Assembly (NCBI RefSeq): GCF_000003815.2
Contig: NC_049997.1
Span: forward strand, 2,886,485-2,950,229
Length of the DNA: 63,745 nt
Reading direction: 5' to 3'
Origin: Branchiostoma floridae
Lineage: Eukaryota; Chordata; Leptocardii; Amphioxiformes; Branchiostomatidae
This document shows positions 1 to 10,291 of the stretch, in pieces (position 1 is the stretch's first letter; every line of letters begins with the position of its first letter). Both the position numbers and the translations under genes were made by a program. Below the pieces are notes generated by a model. That model made no database searches and was not told the DNA's origin. It saw only the letters and a list, made by a program, of their open reading frames with translations.

Positions 1-12
1 TAATCAAATTGA

Positions 13-122
13 TGACGTCATAATTACGTCATCTTACGTCAGCGTAACGTCAAACGTCAAACACACGTCAGATATTATGTCGACATTATGTCCTAAAAAT
101 TTGGTGGCCCTACGGCACGTCA
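13..122. repeat. Cluster of seven ACGTCA (CRE-half-site-like) motifs
   Basis: ACGTCA begins at 15, 26, 36, 47, 54, 65 and 117, and the first lies in a full palindromic TGACGTCA (13-20). Most neighbouring motifs are 10-11 bp apart, about one helical turn. TGACGTCA is the known CREB/ATF site. No gene start is visible nearby and the left edge is cut by the window, so this may be the end of a repetitive element and not a promoter. Confidence 0.45.
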
Positions 123-926
123 TTTTAGAGTTATAGGACTTCAAAGTGGAGTGCCTCAAAAGCCCCCCCCCCGGTCCAGGGATGACCAAAAAAGCCCGGT
201 CTGAATAGGGTTAAAGTAAAACAGGATTATATATGTTACCCCTGTCTTTGAAATGATTGGAGCAATGTTGATAAAAAAATCACCAGTAAATCTCAGTATG
301 CGACGACTGATTGAAAATGAGACCAATGAAGGAATTCACACGTTGATTTTGTACTCAATAGCCCCCGATCAAAGAAATGGCCTTGTGTCTGACTTATTAG
401 GCAACGTCACTAAAATACTTCATTCAACATCAACTGGAGACCCCCTTCCATTCAGTTTATTCATTAGATAGAAGCGCTACACTGTGTTGTATTTTGTACA
501 TTGTCACTCAAACAAAGCTTAAAGTCGATAAAAATAGCGTAACGGTAAACTTTGAAAAGTGTAAGAGTAAGCAATGTATGACGGACCGCTAACAGCGACA
601 GTAGTCCTTCTCAGGACACAAACACACAAAATTCTACACGTAAGATAACAATGTCAGGTTCCAGAAGTTGTGTGTACACCTATACGTAAATGATACAGTT
701 TGGCGAAATGCCGACGTTCAAGCTTCAAAATATCACAATCACAGAGACGAAACACTTGACAAAGTTTCGTTGTTTCTTGACCTGTCTCAAAACCATATCA
801 GATTACACGTGTTCCCGCGCAAGGTATTCTGGTTTAGCCCATAAAAAAATTCAAGGAACCTCTGGCTGTAAACAATAACCAAATTGTCAGAACCTAAAAT
901 GAAGTAATATCTGTGAGAGTTGATAT

Positions 927-1041
927 NNNNNNNNNNNNNNNNNNNNNNNNNNNNNNNNNNNNNNNNNNNNNNNNNNNNNNNNNNNNNNNNNNNNNNNNNN
1001 NNNNNNNNNNNNNNNNNNNNNNNNNNNNNNNNNNNNNNNNN
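927..1041. other. Assembly gap (N run)
   Basis: 115 unknown bases. Open frames crossing it are artefacts. The 240-900 stretch before it has only short open frames without recognisable domains. Confidence 0.99.
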
Positions 1042-1457
1042 TTTGCAATAGATCCAATCGGAATACTGCTTTTGGTTGATTGACAGATTACTTCCCGCCA
1101 TAACTGTACAAATACCAACAGCTGACGCGACAATTTTATTTGTCTGTGAAACACAGAGGGAAAGGGCGTTTGATTGGCCTTGCCTTTGATTGTTGTCCTA
1201 TTGAGCTGCATATTTATTATCCCGATATTGTTCTCTGACGATTTTGAATAGACTACACTAATATAAAGCAACAAAGCAACAGTTTTGTTCTTTCTGTTAT
1301 CCCTGTGGCCTAGTTGTTTGTCCCTGGCATTCAGAGAATGGTCTCTTTCTCCTCTCCTCACAATTCATTCTGTACTTTATGCTTTTGCACATCATAATTC
1401 CTTTCTCGTATTCTCTATGTGCCCTCGTTTTGTCTGTTTCTTGTGCTTCACAGCTTA

Positions 1458-1489
1458 TAGCTCCCGCGTATAGCTATAAGCGGGAGCTA
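1458..1489. other. Short perfect hairpin
   Basis: TAGCTCCCGC and GCGGGAGCTA form a 10-bp perfect stem around a 12-nt AT-rich loop that is itself nearly palindromic (TATAGCTATA). It lies just upstream of the first copy of the dispersed repeat family. Function unknown. Confidence 0.5.
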
Positions 1490-1499
1490 AAAAACCAAC

Positions 1500-1862
1500 A
1501 GGAGCACTGCTGCTAAGGTTCCCTGGTGCTGTTCTCCTAACTTCACTAACGGTACAGTTTTTTTTTTCTTGTGAAAAAAAGTGGTGACATCAGATATCTT
1601 GACATCCTGCTACTGTGTGTTCTGTGTTGTTACGAAGTCTTCTCTGACAGTGTGCGGACTTAAATTGGTCACTGACGCTATATTTGCATTATGCAAGCAG
1701 ATGTATCTCTGGCTTCTCCGCCAATATCATCATTCTCTGTGTCTTCATAAGCAAATTTTTAAATCCCCTGCTCAACACTCAGCTTTAACCTGTGATGTTG
1801 AGCATCGAGATCTATTCCGCATTTTTACAATTGGCATTTTTGTTTGGAGTATTCTACAATAA
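1500..1862 (+). repeat. Dispersed repeat family, copy 1
   Basis: Related to copies at 2636-2862, 5690-6105 and 7985-8205. Shared landmarks are a segment around CATCTTGACATCCTG, then TTGGTCAGTGACGCTA, then GCATTCTCTGTGTCTTC and CAACACTCAGCTTTAA. Parts are open in one frame (1581-1862), but the reading frame is not kept between copies, so coding is unlikely. I do not recognise the family. It could be an old transposon or a local duplicated block. Confidence 0.6.
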
Positions 1863-2635
1863 TGATTTGGGACTTATTACTAACATAAGAACTAACATAA
1901 GTTTCCATGACATATAAGTCCGTACTTTCTCCTTAATATTAATACTCACTTCAATATCCATTGTTTGCTCGGAAAATTCTTAGAAATAGATATCAAAAGA
2001 TTGCATGCAGTAGGGAACACTGCTCCTGGTCCACACTGTTTGTCCAGAATGTAGCTAAGGCCTAATTTATCTCGTCTTGGTTACTGAGCTTTGTATAGTT
2101 TCTGATGTAGCATTTCATCTGATGCCAAACGTTTCAATGTAAAATGAAAATATGTTTCCCCAAGTAACATATTGCCAGGTAGCAAGAGGCTTTTTTAAGC
2201 TGTCAGTGAAACAGAAGGAGACAGCAAACGTTACCATTTTCGTCACAACATTTGCTCAATTGTTTGTTTCTCTTATTACAATAGCTGACGTACAAATGCA
2301 ACACCGATTGCTATCGTGTCGTTTGTCCTTGAGCTGTTATTTCGTCAGTTTTGCAACCTCGGTATAAATGTCCAATTCCCCATGCAATAAAAGAAAGCAA
2401 TTGTCATATTTCAAAAATCTTCGATTCCAGCCTGGTCAGGAAATCGGGGGATGAATCTGTTTGGCTTTGTGAGGGAATTAAATAGGCTGCATGTGTACCT
2501 GATTAATCCCGTGCTTAGCTATTGAACAAATATATTGCTCTCTTCAGCTCAATTTGTAAGGCTGCCATCACTAACCTGTCCATATTTCTTGCTGCCGATC
2601 TTATGAAGCGGCCAACTGTCTCCTTAAAAAGACCG

Positions 2636-2862
2636 GCCGGTCATTCTTGTAAGTCCAGACGCTGGTAGGACTAGTATCAGCATTCTCTGTGTCTTCCTAA
2701 ATAATTTCACAAATCCCCTACTCAACTCTCAGCTTTAATCTAGAATGTGGAACGTTTAGTCCATATTTTTGCAAATGACATTTGCGTTTGATTTGGAGTA
2801 TTTTGAAGCCTTTTCAGTCAACGAGGCACGTGGCTTTCTACCGAATACTATAGAACGGCTGT
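2636..2862 (+). repeat. Dispersed repeat family, copy 2 (3' half)
   Basis: Carries the second half of the unit: GCATTCTCTGTGTCTTCCTA, CTCAACTCTCAGCTTTAATC and the right-end stretch TCAACGAGGCACGTGGCTTT. The last is shared with copy 3 and so marks the right part of the family consensus. The 1863-2635 stretch between copies 1 and 2 shows no feature I can identify. Confidence 0.55.
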
Positions 2863-3323
2863 AGTTTGGGTCCGGAGCAGTCTCCATCTGGATACTATCC
2901 AAATGACATTGTTGCTCCGTTTGTGAAGATTAGTCATCCAGGATACATTAAAATTGAAGAAGATTCACTCTTTACTTCTGGATACTTTAAAAATTTTAAT
3001 AGACGTTTCGAAAGGTGCCCACCTTTCTTCATCAGTGAAATGAAAATGAAGTTGTACAATTTCTCGGAACAAGGAATAATTCTTATGTTCCAAATAAGCA
3101 AAACAGGTGAACTTATCACCGTTTAAGGTATTGAGTCTTTCTTTACAGCAGCTTCCACCTCAGTGGATACCTGAGTGGAATCCATGTACAAAAGATGCCA
3201 AATTGTGTATTCCTTCAATTAAAATGTGTTTTATCAAAATTGTAAATAAATAATTTTTTTCATGAACATTTAGTTTACCTTACCCTGCTAAATATCACTT
3301 CACAAAAATCCATACATACTTAC

Positions 3324-3607
3324 GCGACGGTAACCAGGGCCTCTGTAGCACTTTCTCTTCCAGTAGCAGATATCCACATACTGGAAATTGGTCAGTAAAC
3401 CCAGTGTGACGGTTTTGGACATGGTCCAACACAGAGCTCCATTTGTCTTCAATAAGCTGGCCTCTTCCAGGTGTTGTGGATACAACTGACCAATGCAGAT
3501 GGTTAACAATACTGGAAACCCATGGTTTCAATGCCTGGCAGCCACTTATTTTCCTAATGGATTTCAGCTTTTTCTTGATCCATGGATATACAAGCATTGA
3601 CGTATCA
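3324..3607 (-). CDS. Exon of an unidentified multi-exon protein (transposon-associated family)
   Basis: On the minus strand an open frame of about 94 codons is bounded by a CAG acceptor (at 3608-3610) and a GTAAGT donor (plus 3318-3323). It reads with motifs SGCQALKPWVSSI, NHLHWS, DKWSSVLDHVQN and RPWLPS. From memory this matches an uncharacterised protein family widespread in fish and marine invertebrates, with the pattern SGC...W..SI.NH.WW...EKW.S...H. That family is repetitive and probably mobile-element derived. Intact splice sites argue for a recent or functional copy. No adjoining exon could be joined with certainty, and the function is unknown. Confidence 0.5.
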
Positions 3608-5184
3608 CTGAATTAATGTTTTAATCACAGTTAGTCGTTCATTTCTTGTTACCCTGTGACCATTAATTAATGACAACATTAACAGAAATATTTACGAAGT
3701 ATCAATCTTAGAACAACTCAATGTGCTTTTACAGGTAACCTATCTAAGAGCTATGGTTAACAAATAGCATACAATAGAATATCTTCCATTCCATGTAAAT
3801 TACATTTTTACATTTGTCTTCTCTGGACATCTTCCGACTTCAGCTCCAACCCTTTCGGCGTGGCAGTATCTTTTAGACAGCTTTGTGAATAAACGATAGG
3901 TAAATGTCAAAACGTTTTGCCTCTACGAAGAGAAGCATATATATTATGAACAAAAATATGATATAAGCGTTTTAATGGAACCTAGAAAATATGATACAAA
4001 ATTTCCAAATCTGTTTCGTTGATGAAGCATGTAAAAGTGGAAAATGTGCTATTACTTTATGACCTCAGATGGCTCTCTCCTGATGATTCGTAATCTGCGT
4101 TTTTCATGAGTCTGTCGGACTTCGGTAACAGTGAACTTTCATTTATTCGCTTGTTCATTCTTCAGGATATCCTGCATCAGAAACCCTTTTAACGGCCAAT
4201 AGAATCAACTAACCCAGATCTGGATATGATTAAAATGGAAACTACACCACATTGTGTGACGTTTTATGACTGTTGTTAACTTCTTTGTATGGAATATAAT
4301 TATGCCGTCTTACTCCTTAGCTTCTTGTCATGTGTAACAGTTTAGACGTGTATCAAAGTTTAAGCATAACATTTTTATGGTTACGACTCTACGGGTTTCT
4401 AATCCACAAAAAGAAAAAAAAAACACGTGAACTCACAATACCATTTATCAGCCTTTAAGCTGACGGCATACATAGTTCATGCATATTTACGGGACATGTG
4501 CAGACAATTACATGCCAAAACTGTTACTGGAACTTGTCAGCTCCTATGTAAGGGATGATCGCAGCTATTAACATTCTTCTTCGAAAATTGTCATACGTCG
4601 ACCCCATTGGCAAAATTAGGGTGTTGCAACACGTTTAGTACCTTGGTATCCCGTAGGTTCCATCCTCCATTCCGTCAATACTACTCTGTTGCTTGCCTGG
4701 AAGACTGCAAAGAAATGTCACGAAATGGAACATCTTTTCGGAAGGCTCTATAAAAGAGACACACATGAAAAAAGGTAGTGCTTTTAACACCATGGCTGTT
4801 TCTTTGAAAAAAAACCCCAGTACTTCTGCACAAAGATAGTGATCGATTGATTGATGAAAAAGTGATTGACGAGAAAGATAACCTTGATGTTGACACTAAA
4901 TGAGCTCTAGCAACCTGGTTTGAAAATAAGAACGATTTCATGGCATATGTGAATGACTTTGAATTATTAAAAAAACACATCGTACAATAACAACAAATCT
5001 TATGTAAGTTAGTTATTATGTATTTCTTTTTATAAAGCCGAGATTGTAACATACTGCAACACAAAGTCTTATATTGCATTTAATTTTGGGATATCTTTAC
5101 ACTCGCCTAACACGTAAGTAAGGGATTGCTATCTAAAAAAAAAGTGTCCTTCAGTTTAATATGACTCAGCTACAAAAGAATTGA

Positions 5185-5306
5185 CTACTCATTCACTCTG
5201 GAAATAGTTTCCTCAGGTTGGTAGATCAATTCAACAAAGTCTTCTTCGTTACACAACCTTCTTTTAATTCTTCCGTAAACGTTTCGACGACCATCTGTCA
5301 CCTTCA
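5185..5306 (-). CDS. Possible terminal exon of an unknown protein
   Basis: A minus-strand open frame with segments VTDGRRNVYGRIKRRL and FVELIYQPEETISRVNE ends in a stop at 5185-5187. A loosely similar tail (VDSDDGRNETYDKFRDLLGE plus stop) lies at 9318-9398 on the same strand, suggesting two diverged copies of one 3' exon. No domain is recognised, and chance similarity cannot be excluded. Confidence 0.2.
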
Positions 5307-5689
5307 TCAGTACAAAATGAAACGATCACTATCAGTGCGATAAGAACTATACAATCCAAGTGCAATCCAATCTTAGCCATGTTGAATACTCATTGCCTGT
5401 TGCCGCCAGATTTTGAACAATCCCATACCTCCATGGATAATTGATTAGATAACGGTACATTACTGATTGTACTACAAAATGTCTTGCCTTTTATCCATTA
5501 TAGAGCTTAGAGTATATACTATTTAGTTAAAGAATAATGTATGCAATACTTTTATTTGAAATCTGCAAGTACTTTTAAATGTATCTACTATTTATAAAGC
5601 TTCTGAATATTTTAATTTTCTGGCAGCGACCGGAGCATAAAATACTGTCCTTGTGGTAAAAAAAAAAACGAACTATGTCTGCCACACAG

Positions 5690-6105
5690 CAAGTGAAGCA
5701 CCAATATATTTCCTGGTGCTGATCACCTGTCTCGACCCACTACGCAGAGTTGTCACCCGCAAATTACAGGATAACATTAGTCATCTTGACATCCTGATAC
5801 TTTGTGTTCTGCGCTGTTACGACGTCTTCTTTTCGGCAGTGTACGTACTTGAATTGGTCAGTGACGCTAGATTTTTACCCTCCAAGAAGATATATCTCCA
5901 TCTGCTCCACCAATATTAGCATTCTCTATGTCTTCTTAAACAGCTTCACAAATTCTCGACTCAATACTCAGCTAAAATCAGGAATGTGGAGTGTTCAGTC
6001 CACATTTTTACAATTGACAATTTCGTTTTGTTTGTTAGGATTATTCTAAAGCCTTTTAAGTCAACGAGGCACGTGGCTTTTAACCATATACTATGAAACG
6101 GCTTC
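5690..6105 (+). repeat. Dispersed repeat family, copy 3 (longest)
   Basis: The most complete copy. It starts near TTCCTGGTGCTGATCACCTG, runs through CATCTTGACATCCTGATACT and TTGGTCAGTGACGCTAG, and ends after AACGAGGCACGTGGCTTTTA. Copies 1 and 4 match its left two thirds, and copy 2 matches its right half. The 3610-5184 stretch to its left holds nothing I can identify apart from short open frames. Confidence 0.6.
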
Positions 6106-6829
6106 CTCCATCTTAGAATCCAAACTTAAAATGGTTCTTAAATTTATTGATCACTCATGGCAAAGTCAGTAAAGACGCATTGTTAATGGCGATCCTTGTT
6201 ATCTTATATTTATGTATGCTTGCGTCTTTTTTCGTTGTCTGTGATACTTGGCTCTCCGGTCTAGAGCTAATAACGTTCGGCAAGCTAAGTGACACTGGCA
6301 ACAATGTTGGCGAGCAGGGCCCTCCTAGTTGCTGTGATGTAATTGGCAGCAGGGCGCCGTTGTTATGGATTAATTATGATTGATCAATAGCCTGTTTTTG
6401 AATATAACAGACCAGTAACGTAAGATTATAACGTAGTGGCTAACATTAGTGTCACTAGTGTTATTCACATGTACTTGACGCACCACACAGTTTTCTTTGG
6501 GATGTTTCTTTTCTCCTGTAAGACTAGTTCAGCAATTTTTAAGGACGATAATTCACGCACCGATCGTGGCTAGAATTCAGCAATTTAAGTCTCTTGAATT
6601 TTATCTTGGCTAAATGCTGAAAATTACAATAGAACATTTAGAAATTTAAAAAAAATGGACAAAATCACAAGAAGTCTCTGAAAGTATGTAACGTCTGTAT
6701 AGAAGTCGCATCATTGTTGTATTGTTCGGACCAACATGGATGAATACCAAAGTACTAGAGCAGACAATATCAGAACGATAATACATGTACCTGTCGATAT
6801 TGTAACCATTGCTATGGACCCATACTTAC

Positions 6830-6983
6830 CGTCTATTCATTTTCCGGGAGCTTTCTTGAAATACTTGGCGTACCTCTGCCATTCTTAATGCTACTTTTAC
6901 CAGGTCCCGTAAACCAATGACAAGCTCTTCAGGCAGAACCATGATCTCCTTTCTGATTTCACAGTATAGGCATGGTTGGTTTC
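6830..6983 (-). CDS. Splice-bounded exon of an unknown protein
   Basis: The minus strand has a CAG acceptor (plus 6984-6986), an uninterrupted frame (QPCLYCEIRKEIMVLPEEL, then a helical stretch ending SSRKMNRR), and a GTAAGT donor (plus 6824-6829). The charged heptad-like pattern suggests an amphipathic helix. It lies between the LPPT-type relic upstream and the exon at 3.3-3.6 kb downstream on the same strand, so all may be parts of one decayed gene or mobile-element ORF. Not recognised as a named family. Confidence 0.35.
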
Positions 6984-7076
6984 CTGCATGTGCCGTTACA
7001 TACAGAAGTGAAGAAGATTTTATTCAGCGTTTCAAACAGCGTTCGCTGTTCAGTGAATGAATATAAAAGTATACAA

Positions 7077-7250
7077 ATCTTGCGGAACAGAGGTCTCCAC
7101 AGCCCCACTTGGCTGGAGAGGGCAGTTGGCGTCATGGCGTTGTCGTTCTGCCACAGTAGTGGCCTCCTTGCAGTACTGCGCGCCTCATGTGTTGACGAAG
7201 AGCGGCTTTTGTTGGTGGGAGTGTCCGAGTGATGACATGGGACGCTTTTT
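7077..7250 (-). pseudogene. Broken LPPT/LPSP-motif domain relic
   Basis: The minus-strand frame HVITRTLPPTKAALRQHMRR continues to QGGHYCG and stops at TGA (7132-7134). The expected continuation, LPSPAKWGCGDLC, is found directly afterwards in another frame. The pattern LPPT..AL.QH..RA...GH..G followed by LPSP..WGW is one I associate with repetitive uncharacterised proteins in marine animal genomes. The stop and frame change show that this copy is dead. Confidence 0.5.
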
Positions 7251-7422
7251 GCGTGTAAAGAGTTGTTCTCTGAATTGCCAGGTTCAGTGTGATCTATCCT
7301 GCTTCTGCACTTGCATTTCAGGCAGTCCAGGACAGGTTAGTCGAATCCATATATGATTATTTGCGTCCAAAATTAAATCGGTATGTATATCCGAATTACA
7401 CTTTTAGAGGCATGATGTTTGG

Positions 7423-7600
7423 TTAAGTCAGGATGTCATGCAGCTCCTCGTAAAAAGGTGATGTCATCGTTGCCCTTCCACTCTTCAGGTTGTTATCTAG
7501 AGCCTTTCGGTACTTTGCCTTCATGTTTACTTTTTCACGGCATTGTTTGGTCGTCTTAATTAATGAAGCAGTGTACCATTTTTTTGCTGATTGTTTTTCT
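7423..7600 (-). CDS. Myb/SANT-like (trihelix) domain fragment
   Basis: The minus-strand frame contains KTTKQCREKVNMKAKYRKA, then NNLKSGR and PFYEELHDILT, ending in a stop at 7423-7425. This fits the C-terminal half of the Myb/SANT-like DNA-binding domain (T.KQCR.K...L...YK...D.N..SG.....FY.ELD.IL). Such domains occur in transcription factors and in the DNA-binding partner protein of Harbinger transposons. The first helix is not clear, because the upstream part of the open frame lacks the expected conserved Trp context. This is therefore a partial exon or a relic. Confidence 0.5.
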
Positions 7601-7984
7601 AAACTTTTTTGTTCCTCGAAGTATTTCCATGGGTGTCTCCAGCACCATGAAGGGGAATCAAAAGTTAAGCCTCTTCCACAGACCAATAAGCGGTAGAAGA
7701 TGTCATCTGTTTTCCGCAGCCTCCAGGTCGATAGCATCGTCTTATTCCTTTGACTCAGCAAGATCTAATCTTTGGAGCGTTTGGAATTTAGCATACATTA
7801 AGTGTTCCTTAAATGAGGAACCACTAGAACATTGAAAGAAGTTTGCTTTTTTTTGCCTGTATTCACATAAACAAATATCATGTATATCCCTGCTGGAAGT
7901 GATGTTACTATCTTACGTCTATCTTCCGAGAATTTGACCTCATTGGTCAATAAACCAAGCTTAGTGTTTGACACAGAAAGTGAA

Positions 7985-8205
7985 TCAGCTCTGGTGCTGT
8001 TCGCCTGTCTCAACCCACTGCGCAGGGTTGTCTCCTATTAAGTACCGGATAACATCAGTTATCTTGACATACTGGTACTGTGTCTCCTGCATTGTTACGA
8101 TGTCTTCTCTCTGGCAATATACGTACTTCAATTGATCAGCGACGCTAGCTATAGATTTGCACCTTGCAAGAAGATAGACCTCCGGCTACTCCATAATATT
8201 TTGTA
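7985..8205 (+). repeat. Dispersed repeat family, copy 4
   Basis: Begins TCTGGTGCTGTTCGCCTGTC and continues through TATCTTGACATACTGGTACT and TCAGCGACGCTAGC, matching the left two thirds of copy 3. It diverges after about 8205. Confidence 0.55.
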
Positions 8206-8714
8206 CATCTATGGAATGATACTTCTCCCTCATCTCATGATACTTGCAATTACACTTTTCGATCGAATCCAGCTTAGCAGATGTAGTGTCAAATATTCAG
8301 GTTTCAGTGCAGGCGCAATAAATAGTACACCTGTATAGGTCTAGACAGTGAGGTTCAATGCTCTTCAGACACAAACTTCGTAGCGTAGGTCGTCCCCTTT
8401 GCCGGTTTTAAACAACCACGAACAGAAGTGGTTGTATGACGACCAGTTCCTCAACTCATGACCCTTGAAGCTAGCGCTCTTCTTAACACTTAGGTGTTAT
8501 TTAGATTTTACTAAACGAAACTATCTATCAGGCTCAAGTTCTCTCTAAATATTCAGTGTCAAAACGACAAAGTCCAGATGTGTTCTACGACGTTCTACTT
8601 TCACCAGCAGCAAGTGACCTAAACTGGTGGCGCGAAATTGGAAACTCATATATTCCCGCACGGCCAAGCACGATGCCGCTAATTCTATATGAATATACTT
8701 TATAATTTCTCCAA

Positions 8715-8883
8715 NNNNNNNNNNNNNNNNNNNNNNNNNNNNNNNNNNNNNNNNNNNNNNNNNNNNNNNNNNNNNNNNNNNNNNNNNNNNNNNNNNNNNN
8801 NNNNNNNNNNNNNNNNNNNNNNNNNNNNNNNNNNNNNNNNNNNNNNNNNNNNNNNNNNNNNNNNNNNNNNNNNNNNNNNNNNN
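8715..8883. other. Assembly gap (N run)
   Basis: 169 unknown bases. The AT-rich stretch from here to the LINE at 10.1 kb holds no gene I can support, apart from the possible short exon tail at 9318-9398 on the minus strand. Confidence 0.99.
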
Positions 8884-10291
8884 AATAAAGACATATGAGG
8901 ACGGCAGTGCAGCTGCGTGCTGCGGGTGATTCTAGAGGATCCCCGTAAGTGCACTTACAACGCTTCATATTGTCTCCCAACATCATCTTTTTGATGACAC
9001 CTCAAAACTTGTCGTAAGTCATTTCCAAAGCTTGGTCAGGTCCCTCTTCTACGACATACTCTTGAGCAAGATTTTGACTTTGCTGTTTCCAACAGCGACA
9101 CATAACGTAACCTTACAGAGTGCGCACACTAGATAATATAAAGGGGGGGGGCATGAATTAGAATTAATGTCTATCAAGATTTGCTATGAAAAAAATATGC
9201 CAATGAATATTTAATTACAAAATCAGAAAACAATATCTTAAAAATTATTCACATTTATTTAGGACATGCGGCATTGCACATTATGATTTTTAAAAAAAAG
9301 ATAATGTATGCAAACAATCAGCCAACTGTCTCACCAAGAAGGTCACGAAACTTATCGTAGGTTTCATTTCGACCATCATCAGAGTCAACTTTAAGAGATT
9401 GGTAAGTACCAAGCATAGGCCATGGCACAACCAACAAGAACCGTGATGATAAGCCCCTTTCAATGTTCAAATGCTATACTATTATCGAGTACATGACTTA
9501 AGGTTGACTGAAACCAAGCAGGTCTAGAGCAGTTTTGTTCATTCTGAAGTTCCAATTTTCCATTACTGAAACAAAAAGCATAAACACAATAACATCAACA
9601 TGTAGTAAGAAAAAAGTCCCTTAGGCGGCGCAAGCATAAGACAGTTTGTTGATCGCAGTGATCACTGTTTGAGTTGACAGTGAAGCGGCTACCGCCTACA
9701 AAAAAACAAATACAGAATTGACAGGATATTCATGGATGTAACAAGCATTTAAAGTTATGTTTATTTCAAATTTTGTTTAGATAATTTTCAAAACTTTTTA
9801 TGTGAATTCACACCAAACAAATATGTAATGCTAGTTCACCTTTATACTGTGAGTAACCTTTATCCGTTGTGTTAAAAATAGGATATTCAGGGTATCAAGG
9901 TTCAGTTATTTTCAAACTATTACACTGTCCATTGACTTGATAGCGAAATACCTTGTTTTTAAAAGCAAATGACTGATACAGGTTAGCTAAGTAGCCAGAT
10001 AACATTATTTCTTAGGGCCTGCATCTAATAATTGAAAGTCAACACCTTAGCAATCATTGAAACCGTTTCCGGTAAGCATTTTCTTTATTTTATCCATACA
10101 AAACTGTCATATTGAAAATCTTTTTTTTTTTTTTTATTGCCATGAATAATTATACAAATACAAAAAAATGAACAGAAGACAGCCTCCCATAAATTTTTTA
10201 CAGCATAAAGTAACCAAACTAAGCGAAATCATACATTTAAATATCAGAATTAAGCAAACTGCAAATATATATCAACAACAAAAAAGCGAAA

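Noticed and set aside
787-1361. Open frames crossing the N runs (also at 8585-8986 and around 53716-54102)
   Set aside because: They exist only because N bases cannot encode stops.
6147-6383. A plus-strand frame with a membrane-like segment (LLMAILVILYLCMLASFF)
   Set aside because: It has no splice sites, no homologous copy and no recognisable family; AT-rich chance frames often look hydrophobic.
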